Of a stretch of 23,687 bases of DNA, positions 1 to 7,130 are shown piece by piece; within the stretch, counting starts at the first letter, position 1, and each line of letters begins with the position of its first letter. The position numbers were made by a program, and so were the translations under genes. Source of the DNA: CAZNKU01 sp045541135 (lineage in GTDB: Bacteria > Bacillota > Clostridia > Monoglobales > Firm-18); NCBI GenBank assembly GCA_045541135.1, contig JAZQIO010000073.1, positions 1 through 23,687 of the forward strand, in the 5' to 3' direction. Below the pieces are notes generated by a model, which worked only from the letters and a program-made list of their open reading frames with translations, did no database searches and had not been told where the DNA came from.

Positions 1-131
1 TTATCAAATGCTTCAATATCCGTTTTATATTGTGACAGCATGTGTATAAGTTCTTCTTTTTCTGTGTTCTAATTTTCCATGTTGCCATTTAGGTCTTTTA
101 CTGTTTTCTTATCAATCGCAATCCTAGGCAT
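1..131 (-). pseudogene. Possible broken gene fragment at window edge, unidentified
   Basis: Reading leftward from an ATG at 129-131, the frame gives about 20 residues beginning MPRIAIDKKTVKDL. It meets an in-frame TAG at 69-71, then stays open for about 22 more codons (NTEKEELIHMLSQYK...) to the window edge. The charged, helix-like composition on both sides of the stop suggests a coding remnant with a nonsense mutation. A purine-rich stretch (AGAGGA) lies about 11 nt before the ATG. I do not recognise the family. It could equally be non-coding sequence, or a very short ORF followed by chance open frame. The rest of this stretch, up to the GH3 stop at 195, holds only AT-rich sequence and a short palindrome at 187-198. 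Confidence 0.25.
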
Positions 132-194
132 TTGAGCAATATCCTCTTCTAAAAGGAATGAAATTTTTATATTTTAATTATTTAAAGTAAATAT

Positions 195-1742
195 TTACAG
201 TTTAACCGGTGAATAGTCCGTAAACGGAATATCACCCATAGCGGCTTTTACAAAAGCCTCAACGCTTGGTGCAAGCATTGAATATGCATTTACATAAGTA
301 AGTGCACGTTCAAAGTACTGGTTGCCGAAATACGGTGAACCGAATGAAACAACCATTGTCTTATCCACACCGCACTGCAGTGATCTCAGAACCTTTTGTG
401 CCTCGGATGAGTGGAAATCCAAAAAACCGATTGGTCTGAAAGGTCTGGAAAACAGTGCATAAAGCACAAGGTCATAATTGTCAACATCCTTATCCTCTAT
501 ACCCTCTTTGTAATATGTAACCTCAAAGCCTCGCTCGTTAAGACGTTTGCACAAAAGTTCTGCCTCTTCAAAAGCAGGTATATGATGAGTAATAGGAATA
601 ACAGCAATCTTCTTTAACTTGTTTGTTGAAAGAGGGAAAAAGCCTTCCTTGTCCTTTATAAGTGTAATGGATTTTTCAGCAGTATCCACCTGTGCCTTTT
701 TAACAACTGCCTTTTCTTCCTCTGTAAGCTTAATTGCATGGTTGTCTTCACCAAACAAGCCGAGCTTTTCTTTCATTGTAAGTATACGGTCTACTGCATC
801 GTCAAGTCTTTCCATTGAAATATAGCCGTTTTCAACAGCCTCAACCATATTGTCAACATACTGTTCCGTCGGCCACAGCATCATATCACAGCCGGCTTTA
901 AAGGCTTCAACCTCCGCAATCTGCTTTGTTTTGTACCAACCGTTAAAACCTCCCATACCAAGAGCATCTGTAACAACAACTCCCTTAAAGCCCATTTCAT
1001 TCTTAAGCAAGTCAGTTATAAGCTCGTGTGAAAGTGTAGCAGGCAGCTTCATACCGGTTTCAAAAACTTCCTTTTGGTATGCAGGAAGTGTAATATGCCC
1101 TGCCATAATGGAATACACACCGTCATCAATAAGGTCCTGAAAAACCTTACCTGAAAGCCTTTTCCAGTCTTCCATACTAAGCGTATTGTTTGTTGTAACA
1201 AGGTGCTGGTCACGGTAGTCAAGACCGTCACCGGGGAAGTGCTTGGCACATGCACCAAGACCGTTTTCCTGCATACCCCGTACAACCTGTTTTAAAATAC
1301 GACTTGCAAGTTCAGGGTCATCAGTTAAACCGCGAACATTTACAAGTGGGTTTCTTGGGTTTATGTTAAGGTCCGAAACCGGCGAAAAAGACCAGTTTGC
1401 ACCAACAGAGCGTGCTTCCAAAGCAGTAGCCTTACCGTAAAGATAAGCAGTTTCCTCACAGTTTGCCGCACCAAGACTCATAAGGTAAGGAAGTGGTGTT
1501 AAGCCTTTCAGCATACTTCCGCAACCGTTTTCAAAGTCCGATGTTATAAGTGGAGGAATGTTGGCGTTATCTATATACTGTGCAAGAGTATTTCGTGCAA
1601 CCTCAAGTCCCATTTCATCAGCCTCAGTTATGATTTCACCGAAAAAGAACGCAGCACCAACCTGACGTGAGTCAAAGCGGTCTTTATCTACCTTTATAAC
1701 CACAGTTTGTAAAATTTTATCTCTAAGTGATAAATTCTTCAT
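195..1742 (-). CDS. GH3 family glycosidase, NagZ-like (beta-N-acetylhexosaminidase type)
   Basis: This is a 515-residue intracellular glycoside hydrolase of family 3 with no signal peptide. The N-terminal (beta/alpha)8 barrel carries the KHFPG signature at residues 167-171, followed by DYRDQH with His180. That is the position of the Asp-His acid/base dyad in the NagZ-like branch. The nucleophile Asp259 lies in VVTDALGMGG. A C-terminal alpha/beta sandwich follows from about residue 360 (KSITLIKD onward). The family removes non-reducing beta-linked N-acetylhexosamine, but NagZ-like members also include beta-glucosidases and phosphorylases, so the sugar is uncertain. I placed the start at 1742 (MKNLSLRDK) because GAGGGG sits 7 nt upstream. 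An in-frame start at 1784 would extend it by 14 residues but has no such site. It has its own promoter candidate and follows a decayed esterase fragment, so it may be a separate transcription unit at the end of the locus. Confidence 0.9.
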   Translation of the reverse strand: MKNLSLRDKILQTVVIKVDKDRFDSRQVGAAFFFGEIITEADEMGLEVARNTLAQYIDNANIPPLITSDFENGCGSMLKGLTPLPYLMSLGAANCEETAYLYGKATALEARSVGANWSFSPVSDLNINPRNPLVNVRGLTDDPELASRILKQVVRGMQENGLGACAKHFPGDGLDYRDQHLVTTNNTLSMEDWKRLSGKVFQDLIDDGVYSIMAGHITLPAYQKEVFETGMKLPATLSHELITDLLKNEMGFKGVVVTDALGMGGFNGWYKTKQIAEVEAFKAGCDMMLWPTEQYVDNMVEAVENGYISMERLDDAVDRILTMKEKLGLFGEDNHAIKLTEEEKAVVKKAQVDTAEKSITLIKDKEGFFPLSTNKLKKIAVIPITHHIPAFEEAELLCKRLNERGFEVTYYKEGIEDKDVDNYDLVLYALFSRPFRPIGFLDFHSSEAQKVLRSLQCGVDKTMVVSFGSPYFGNQYFERALTYVNAYSMLAPSVEAFVKAAMGDIPFTDYSPVKL

Positions 1743-1753
1743 ATTGTTCCCCT

Positions 1754-1903
1754 CTAAAACAGATTTATACTTATTATAATACAATTTTTCCCACCGTATG
1801 TTAATTTACAGATCGCAGATAAGTGAAAATTAATTACAGCAGGGCAAGGTGTAATTCCTTTATACTCTCTTAAGTCATTTAAAGACATATCAATAACTGG
1901 CAT
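1754..1903 (-). pseudogene. Decayed 5' end of a CE7 acetyl-xylan esterase gene
   Basis: An ATG at 1901-1903 opens a 49-codon frame. Its first 22 codons (1838-1903) align without gaps to the first 22 codons of the intact esterase at 23545. MPVIDMSLNDLREY matches MPIVDMPLAELKQY, followed by the shared PCPA. By eye 12 of 22 residues are identical and five more are conservative (I/V, V/I, D/E, R/K, E/Q). The third codon positions differ, as expected for a diverged real gene and not a recent duplication. A GGAAG ribosome-binding-like site remains about 9 nt upstream. After PCPA the similarity stops abruptly: the expected DFDAFWD-like continuation is absent in all three frames, and the frame runs into the GH3 promoter region. 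This looks like a truncated paralogue whose 3' part was deleted or replaced. Confidence 0.72.
1776..1804 (-). promoter_or_regulatory. Sigma-A-type promoter for the GH3 gene
   Basis: Read on the minus strand there is TTAACA (1799-1804), a 17-bp spacer and TATTAT (1776-1781), each one mismatch from consensus. Initiation would fall near 1769, about 27 nt before the GH3 start codon and upstream of its GAGGGG site. It lies just beyond the end of the esterase homology, so the GH3 gene appears to have its own promoter. Confidence 0.5.
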
Positions 1904-1940
1904 AATAAAAACTTCCATATATATTAAAAATAAAGTCGAA

Positions 1941-1957
1941 AAGCTAATTTATAGCTT
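1941..1957 (-). terminator. Weak hairpin with T-rich tail after GH16
   Basis: The 6-bp perfect stem AAGCTA/TAGCTT with a 5-nt loop lies about 20 nt after the GH16 stop. On the minus strand it is followed by TTCGACTTTATTTTT. The stem is short and AT-rich and the T run is delayed. At best this is an inefficient terminator at the end of the long operon. Confidence 0.25.
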
Positions 1958-1976
1958 CCATACATAAATTATAGAG

Positions 1977-2807
1977 TTATTTTCTGTCAAAAACTCTTAC
2001 ATAGTCTACTATAAAAGCATCATCAATGAATTCATCAACTAAATCTGGTAAACCGCGACGATATCCAACTACTTCAGTTGTAAGTAAAATAAACTGAGGT
2101 ATTTGTGAAACGGCATTTGACACTCTGCTTATTTCTTTACCATCACAGTAAAATACATAGCCGTCAGGATCCCAAAGTAAACCAATACGATGATAACCAT
2201 CTTCGGTTTCTTCAAGAAGATATTCTCCAACTCTGCCTTCGTGTCTTAACTGAGGACCATAACCACCCATAATGTTACCACAAGTAATTTTACCATCCTC
2301 AAAATATTCCATAATGTCAGATTCTATACCACTCCATGCAGGGTCAAAAGTTGTACCGATTGAAGGAGACTGAAGCCAAAAAGCACTCCACATTTCCTTA
2401 GGATACTTTTGGAATTTGCAACGACATTCATAATAGCCGTATCTGTGAGAAAATTTAGGCTCTGAAAGTTCACCCAATTTCCATATATCATTTGTTCCTG
2501 CAGTTCCTACAAGACCGCCTTCATCCTTTTTAACAAAAGGAATGTCAAAAGAATTTGACCCGGTCTGCAACTGCGGTGAAACGTAACGTCCATTTCTTAA
2601 AGTTCTGTGTAACTCAACATTACCCTTACCATCAAGGATGATACCCTGGTCGGTATAGGCATCAAAAGGTTTGCCCCAGAAATTAAGTCTTATATCCCAC
2701 TTTGATGTATCAAGTTCTGTTCCATCAAATTCATCAGACCATACAAGGTTCCATTCACCATCGGGCAAATAGCTGGGTTTATGATTTTCAACTTCAAATT
2801 TAATCAT
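1977..2807 (-). CDS. GH16 family endo-glycanase without signal peptide
   Basis: A 276-residue protein of the GH16 jelly-roll fold. The N-terminal WNLVWSDEFDG at residues 19-29 is the classic family start. The catalytic motif at 162-167 is ESDIME, so Glu162 is the likely nucleophile, Asp164 the assisting residue and Glu167 the acid/base, in the beta-bulge ExDxxE form. Flanking aromatic residues such as MWSAFWLQSP fit the family. GH16 enzymes cleave beta-1,3/1,4 glucans or galactans (laminarin, lichenan, agar, porphyran, carrageenan types). The subfamily and substrate cannot be fixed here. I chose the ATG at 2807 because AAAGGA lies 9 nt upstream. The in-frame GTG at 2825 overlaps that site. 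No signal peptide is visible, which is odd for GH16. It lies 14 nt after the propeller enzyme gene, within the operon of intracellular hydrolases. Confidence 0.88.
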   Translation of the reverse strand: MIKFEVENHKPSYLPDGEWNLVWSDEFDGTELDTSKWDIRLNFWGKPFDAYTDQGIILDGKGNVELHRTLRNGRYVSPQLQTGSNSFDIPFVKKDEGGLVGTAGTNDIWKLGELSEPKFSHRYGYYECRCKFQKYPKEMWSAFWLQSPSIGTTFDPAWSGIESDIMEYFEDGKITCGNIMGGYGPQLRHEGRVGEYLLEETEDGYHRIGLLWDPDGYVFYCDGKEISRVSNAVSQIPQFILLTTEVVGYRRGLPDLVDEFIDDAFIVDYVRVFDRK

Positions 2808-2821
2808 AATGATCATTCCTT

Positions 2822-3706
2822 TCACTTAAAAAAATTTCTTTTGTTACAGAAAACAACACCAATAAATTCATCAGTTTTGTGTCTTCCATTATACCATAGC
2901 ATCCATTGTTTCGTTTCTTCATTCCATAAGAATGATGGTTTGTAGCAGGCATCTTCGTCCCACATACCCTTATCAGGTGATACAATAGGATTACCATCGT
3001 ATTTTTTCCATCCTGTAATACCGTTGTCGGAGCGTGCAACACAAATCTGTGCCTTGTCGATATTTTCATATCCTATGTAGAACATTAAATATCCCATATC
3101 CTCGGTTTTTATAACCTGACATCCTCCTACTCTGTCCTGTTCGTATATGTTTTCTTTGTCTGCAACAAAGATTGGATTAATTTTTGACTTTGTCCAATTT
3201 ATACCGTCTGTACTTTCCGCATATGCAAGTACGTTTGGTTCATAAGTTTCACCTGCAGCATACCACATTCTGTACAAACCATCCTCATAAAGCACGCAAG
3301 GGTTCATTACTGAAAAACCTTCCCACGCTCTTTCGGAAATAAGTACAGGTTCATTAAGCGGACGGCAAAAATGAAGACCGTCATCACTTTCAGCATAGCC
3401 GATAAAACTATAACCTCTTGCCTGACCTGTGTACCACATCTTATACTTGTCGCCGATTTTTAGCACACAATTACGGTTTATATCATCTTCCCAACCACTT
3501 TCAAGATTGTTCTGTAATGTAATCTGCGGTTCTTCCCAATTAATACCGTCATCGCTAAATGTTACAGCTAATGCCTTTTTGTACCTCCACGAAAAATCCA
3601 TACGGTATCTGCCGTTTTCGCGTGTTACATAAACGTCAAAGCAAGTTCCAAGTTCCTTGCTACCCAAAACAGGGTTGTTTTCATATTTTATAAATTTACT
3701 GCTCAT
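2822..3706 (-). CDS. Five-bladed beta-propeller glycosidase (GH43/GH32/GH130 superfamily type)
   Basis: A 294-residue soluble protein built from five repeated blades. Four end in recurrent motifs of the type S-D-D-G-I-N-W (SDDGINWEE, ESDDGLHF, ESTDGINWTK, ARSDNGITGWKK), with cores such as YKMWYTGQ and YRMWYAAGE. This is the pattern of the five-bladed propeller glycosidases and phosphorylases (GH32, 43, 62, 68, 117, 130 and relatives). Acidic residues available for catalysis include those in CFDVYVT, WEDDINRN, EQDRVGG and WDEDACYKPS. I cannot assign a CAZy family. The start at 3706 (MSSKFIKYENNPVL) has AAAGGCGA just upstream and lies 13 nt after the preceding stop. A longer frame from 3799 would overlap the upstream gene by 80 nt with an unrelated, basic N-terminus. 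It has no signal peptide and is probably an intracellular exo-acting enzyme on imported oligosaccharides. Confidence 0.8.
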   Translation of the reverse strand: MSSKFIKYENNPVLGSKELGTCFDVYVTRENGRYRMDFSWRYKKALAVTFSDDGINWEEPQITLQNNLESGWEDDINRNCVLKIGDKYKMWYTGQARGYSFIGYAESDDGLHFCRPLNEPVLISERAWEGFSVMNPCVLYEDGLYRMWYAAGETYEPNVLAYAESTDGINWTKSKINPIFVADKENIYEQDRVGGCQVIKTEDMGYLMFYIGYENIDKAQICVARSDNGITGWKKYDGNPIVSPDKGMWDEDACYKPSFLWNEETKQWMLWYNGRHKTDEFIGVVFCNKRNFFK

Positions 3707-3719
3707 TATATTTCGCCTT

Positions 3720-5177
3720 TCATAATTTAATTTCTGTCTTTTCGGGTGATTGCTTACAAGCCGCCTCATCACCATCAACATATATGCGCAATCCTGCACC
3801 CTTGCCGTATCGGTTGCCTGTTTTATCCCACATTACACAGATGCTGTGACCTCGGTACATTATACCGTCTGCACACATATACTCAAGATTATCATCTTCA
3901 AACAATGGATTCACCTCTAAAATATCGTCGTCGCGTGTACGTACACCAACCAACCCGTTAAGTACAAGGTCGCAAAAGCTGGAATGATTGTAATGCTCAC
4001 CTCTGCCTGCACCGCCCGGCGGATTTTCCATTTCCTCAAGAAGTTTTTTTGCAATCCAATCACCTGTAAATGGGTCAAGATTTTCATCTATAAATGGTAC
4101 TCTTTCTCCGTCTTTTTCGATATAATGTTCATTTGCAAACATTTTAAGTAAATCAAAATAGTCGGATTTTGAAATAATATTCTGAGAATAATTACAAAGA
4201 AGATTACCCATTGCAGTAGCGGTCTGTGATGTGGCAAAAGGCCATGAAGGACCGTTCCACAAGCATTCATGGTCAAACCACTTCATAAAATCGGGGTAAT
4301 TTCTTTCCGTTGTTGTAGGACCGTAAGGTGCCCAAAAATAATTTTCGTCATTCAAAAACTTCCATGCAACTGATTTATTCTCATCAGGAATATTGAAGCA
4401 CCATGGAACAAAACCTACTTCTTCCCTTACGTCCGCAAGTTCATAGTTTTTATCTTCCGCAAGAGTTTTGAAAAATTCCGCATCAGCATCCCATAGCATT
4501 GTGTTTATCTTCTCTTTCAAAACCATTGATTTATTTTCATAAATCTTTGCTTCCTCATCTTTGCCAAGCATTTTGGCAATCTTTGAAATCGCAACTGCAT
4601 CCGCATACATATATGAATTGATTGTAGGACGGTTTCCGCTTCCACCTGCGGAATATTCCATGCCGTCACGGTCGTCTATCTGGTAGAACAATCCGTTTTC
4701 CATTAAGTGGTCGCTTTCCCATTCGGAATAAATTCGTTTTAAATCCTCATACATTTCCTTTGCAAGCTCATAATCGCCCTTAACACGGCAAAATTCCATT
4801 ACGGAATTTGCAATCCAGAAGCTGTAACGGCGTGGATCTCCATCTTCGGAAACCCAGAATTTTGCATAATCCGTTAAATACTTTGAATCATGTATCCATC
4901 TGCCCTCGTAAAAATGATGACCTGCAGGACAGTTTATTGTATTATATTTTCCCGCCCAAGGTACAGGGGGTAAAAATTCAGTTATTACATAACCTACAGG
5001 AGTTTCCTTTACGTGTCTGAAATAGTTGTGCCAACGGAAATAGTAAATTTCCTGAATAGTGTTGTCGGAAATATCAAGCAGTGGAATACCCGCTTCAAAA
5101 GGTGATATTTTTCCTGTTTCCATGGAATAAAGCTTTTTATGTTTATCAATATTCAAAAAACAATATTTATTTTCCAT
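3720..5177 (-). CDS. GH63/MGH1-like (alpha/alpha)6-barrel glycosidase
   Basis: A 485-residue intracellular protein with the helical-barrel pattern of the MGH1/GH63-type glucosidase clan. The N-terminal half has IYYFRWHNYFRHV and PAGHHFYEGRWIHDSKYL, where the Trp/Asp pair resembles the barrel entrance motif. The middle contains TINSYMYADAVAISKIA and the C-terminal part WNGPSWPFATSQTATAMGN and GRGEHYNHSSFCDLVL, typical of the conserved active-site helices. The family includes mannosylglycerate hydrolases, trehalase-like enzymes and debranching enzymes, but many members are uncharacterised. The substrate is unknown. RBS AAGGGAGA precedes the ATG at 5177 and overlaps the end of the GH42-like gene (15-nt gap), so the two are co-transcribed. 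There is no signal peptide. Confidence 0.75.
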   Translation of the reverse strand: MENKYCFLNIDKHKKLYSMETGKISPFEAGIPLLDISDNTIQEIYYFRWHNYFRHVKETPVGYVITEFLPPVPWAGKYNTINCPAGHHFYEGRWIHDSKYLTDYAKFWVSEDGDPRRYSFWIANSVMEFCRVKGDYELAKEMYEDLKRIYSEWESDHLMENGLFYQIDDRDGMEYSAGGSGNRPTINSYMYADAVAISKIAKMLGKDEEAKIYENKSMVLKEKINTMLWDADAEFFKTLAEDKNYELADVREEVGFVPWCFNIPDENKSVAWKFLNDENYFWAPYGPTTTERNYPDFMKWFDHECLWNGPSWPFATSQTATAMGNLLCNYSQNIISKSDYFDLLKMFANEHYIEKDGERVPFIDENLDPFTGDWIAKKLLEEMENPPGGAGRGEHYNHSSFCDLVLNGLVGVRTRDDDILEVNPLFEDDNLEYMCADGIMYRGHSICVMWDKTGNRYGKGAGLRIYVDGDEAACKQSPEKTEIKL

Positions 5178-5192
5178 AACTTAGAATCTCCC

Positions 5193-7052
5193 TTATTCCG
5201 CGACGATTATCGCACCATCTTTAATTTCTCCAACGATAATCTTACCGTCTTTAACTTCAAGCTTACGTGTTTCAAGTGTTGAATACAAAGTAGCCTTCTT
5301 AACATCACAATTGCAGTTTATGTTAACCTCAACAGTATCCTTTTCAACAGCAATATTTGTGAGTATAAAAAGCTTGTTGTCCTTATTTTCAAGAATCTGC
5401 AAGCCTACCAATGAATTGTCAACCTTTGCAACAGGCTTTTCATCCATAATATATGCAAGGTCGTCCATTCTGTAAAGAGGATTGTATACACACTCTTCCT
5501 TATTATAATGTCTGTAACCGTCACCGGAGTGATTTGAACCGAGTGTTGTAAGGTAATAAACATTACCGCCTTTTGCAATAAATTCTTCAATTATTTTAGT
5601 TTCCTCGTCTGAAAGCAAATGTCTTTGAGGAAGGAAAAGTGTTTTGATTCCCAATTTATTGTTTTTAAGAGCAACTGCATCGGCAACTGTTACTGTGTAA
5701 CCTGCCTGACGAAGTTCTCTGTACACATTAAAGTATTTTGTAAGGTATGAATTACGTAAAATATCTCTTCTTGTTTCATCATCATTTTCCAGAGCGTCGC
5801 AAAGAAAATTTGCATAGTCAGAATGAAAAATGCCGATGCCGTCATTTGGTCTCTTTGCATCCACAAGAAAGTCTGACATCTTATTAATAAACGCAATCAT
5901 TCTGCCTGCATTTTCAAAATTTTTGGTCTTTGAACCGTCATAGTTTACAAGTCCGCATCCGTTAGGAATAGGTGTAGCCTCGGAAGGATAGTCACCTCTC
6001 CACTGGTAATATACAATACCCTTTACGCCTGCACCGATTGTTGCATAAGTATTACGGTTAAAGATATGCAATGGAATATATGTTCTGCTGTCAAGCTCCA
6101 CGCACCAGCATTCCTTATCCTCGGAATTTGCCGCACTTGTAGCCATATCCGTTAAAAATCCCATGGAATAATAATCTATACCTATACCGTGAATATAACA
6201 AGTGTAACCAACTAAATCCATGGTACGGGCATCACCGAAAAAGTCTACACCGCGGAATACATTGTCCCCGCTTACAGGACATGATGTAAGACAAGTGAAT
6301 GTAGGTAAATCCGAACCCATTTTAGAGCCCTTCGAAGCATTGGCAAGAAAATCTGTCAAGCAGTCACGTGCGAATAAACGCCAAAGTGCCCACATTCTTG
6401 CAGACTGTTCCTTACGCTTACGTGGTGGTTCGTAGTTTTCCGCCTCTTTTTCAGTCATTATACCGTATTTTACCAACCATTTACGGTATGCATTTATTGT
6501 TGTTGGATTATAGTCAAAAATTGTACTTCCGGGATAATGAGGCTCATTATAAATCTGGAAGCCAACCATATTTTCAAATTTATCGTAATGTGCCGCCAAG
6601 CCCTTTGCATGGGTAACATTATCTTCCAAAATACCCTCGTGGCACATTGTTGTCTGTATGAAATCAAGCCATACTGTTGTATCCTGAACAGTACCGTTGT
6701 TGTCAATCATGAGAACATCTTTAAAATCACGCAGGTTTACAGCAAAGCCCTGAAGACGTATTGAAACAGACATGTTGTTTTTGTCCGCCTCTTCAATCAT
6801 AGCGTCTACAAAAGGCGTGTCTATTATAAGCTTTCCGTTTTCGTCAAGTTTAGTAATACCTATTGCCGCAAAGCGAACATGGTTAAAGCCCATTTCGCTC
6901 ATCATTTTAAGGTCTTTTTTCATCTCACCTATTCTGTCACCCTCGGGCGGAACAGGATATTTTGCATGGTGAAAAGAAGGATAATATGATTCACCCAATG
7001 CAAATATTTTTTTGCCGTTTTGATGTAAAACGCCATTTTTAATCTTATACAT
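5193..7052 (-). CDS. GH42-like clan GH-A glycosidase (beta-galactosidase type)
   Basis: A 619-residue intracellular enzyme. The N-terminal (beta/alpha)8 barrel starts with YKIKNGVLHQNGKK and has acid/base Glu170 in FQIYNEP. The likely nucleophile Glu319 lies in WCVELD, and the barrel ends with IVYYQWRGD, as in GH42 beta-galactosidases. Residues from about 395 onward (PNDGIGIFHSDYAN, LFLPQRHLLSDEE) fit the alpha/beta trimerisation domain with its ThuA-like fold. A small C-terminal beta domain follows. GH42 enzymes usually have about 650-700 residues, so this is slightly short, and the middle region is divergent. Alternatives are a GH5/GH35-related or an unassigned GH-A family. The RBS AGGGAG lies 8 nt before the ATG. 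A hairpin at 7093-7117 separates it from the upstream secreted-protein gene, which may reduce read-through into this hydrolase segment. Confidence 0.78.
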   Translation of the reverse strand: MYKIKNGVLHQNGKKIFALGESYYPSFHHAKYPVPPEGDRIGEMKKDLKMMSEMGFNHVRFAAIGITKLDENGKLIIDTPFVDAMIEEADKNNMSVSIRLQGFAVNLRDFKDVLMIDNNGTVQDTTVWLDFIQTTMCHEGILEDNVTHAKGLAAHYDKFENMVGFQIYNEPHYPGSTIFDYNPTTINAYRKWLVKYGIMTEKEAENYEPPRKRKEQSARMWALWRLFARDCLTDFLANASKGSKMGSDLPTFTCLTSCPVSGDNVFRGVDFFGDARTMDLVGYTCYIHGIGIDYYSMGFLTDMATSAANSEDKECWCVELDSRTYIPLHIFNRNTYATIGAGVKGIVYYQWRGDYPSEATPIPNGCGLVNYDGSKTKNFENAGRMIAFINKMSDFLVDAKRPNDGIGIFHSDYANFLCDALENDDETRRDILRNSYLTKYFNVYRELRQAGYTVTVADAVALKNNKLGIKTLFLPQRHLLSDEETKIIEEFIAKGGNVYYLTTLGSNHSGDGYRHYNKEECVYNPLYRMDDLAYIMDEKPVAKVDNSLVGLQILENKDNKLFILTNIAVEKDTVEVNINCNCDVKKATLYSTLETRKLEVKDGKIIVGEIKDGAIIVAE

Positions 7053-7092
7053 TCAAAACACTCCCTATAAAGCTAATTTATTACGCAGTATA

Positions 7093-7117
7093 GGGCTGTC
7101 GATTAAACCGACAGCCC
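7093..7117 (-). other. Intergenic hairpin, 9-bp GC-rich stem
   Basis: GGGCTGTCG (7093-7101) pairs perfectly with CGACAGCCC (7109-7117) around a 7-nt loop. It begins 13 nt after the stop of the 626-residue secreted protein gene. On the minus strand it is not followed by a T run, so it is a poor intrinsic terminator. It may protect the upstream 3' end or mark an RNA processing site between genes of the operon. Confidence 0.5.
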
Positions 7118-7130
7118 GATTTACTATATG

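Noticed and set aside
187..198. GTAAATATTTAC palindrome as terminator of the GH3 gene
   Set aside because: It overlaps the stop codon, is wholly AT-rich apart from the end pairs, leaves no realistic loop, and has no clear T run.
3707..3799. N-terminal extension of the propeller enzyme
   Set aside because: The 31 extra residues are basic and unlike the family, they overlap the upstream gene, and a good binding site precedes the internal ATG at 3706.
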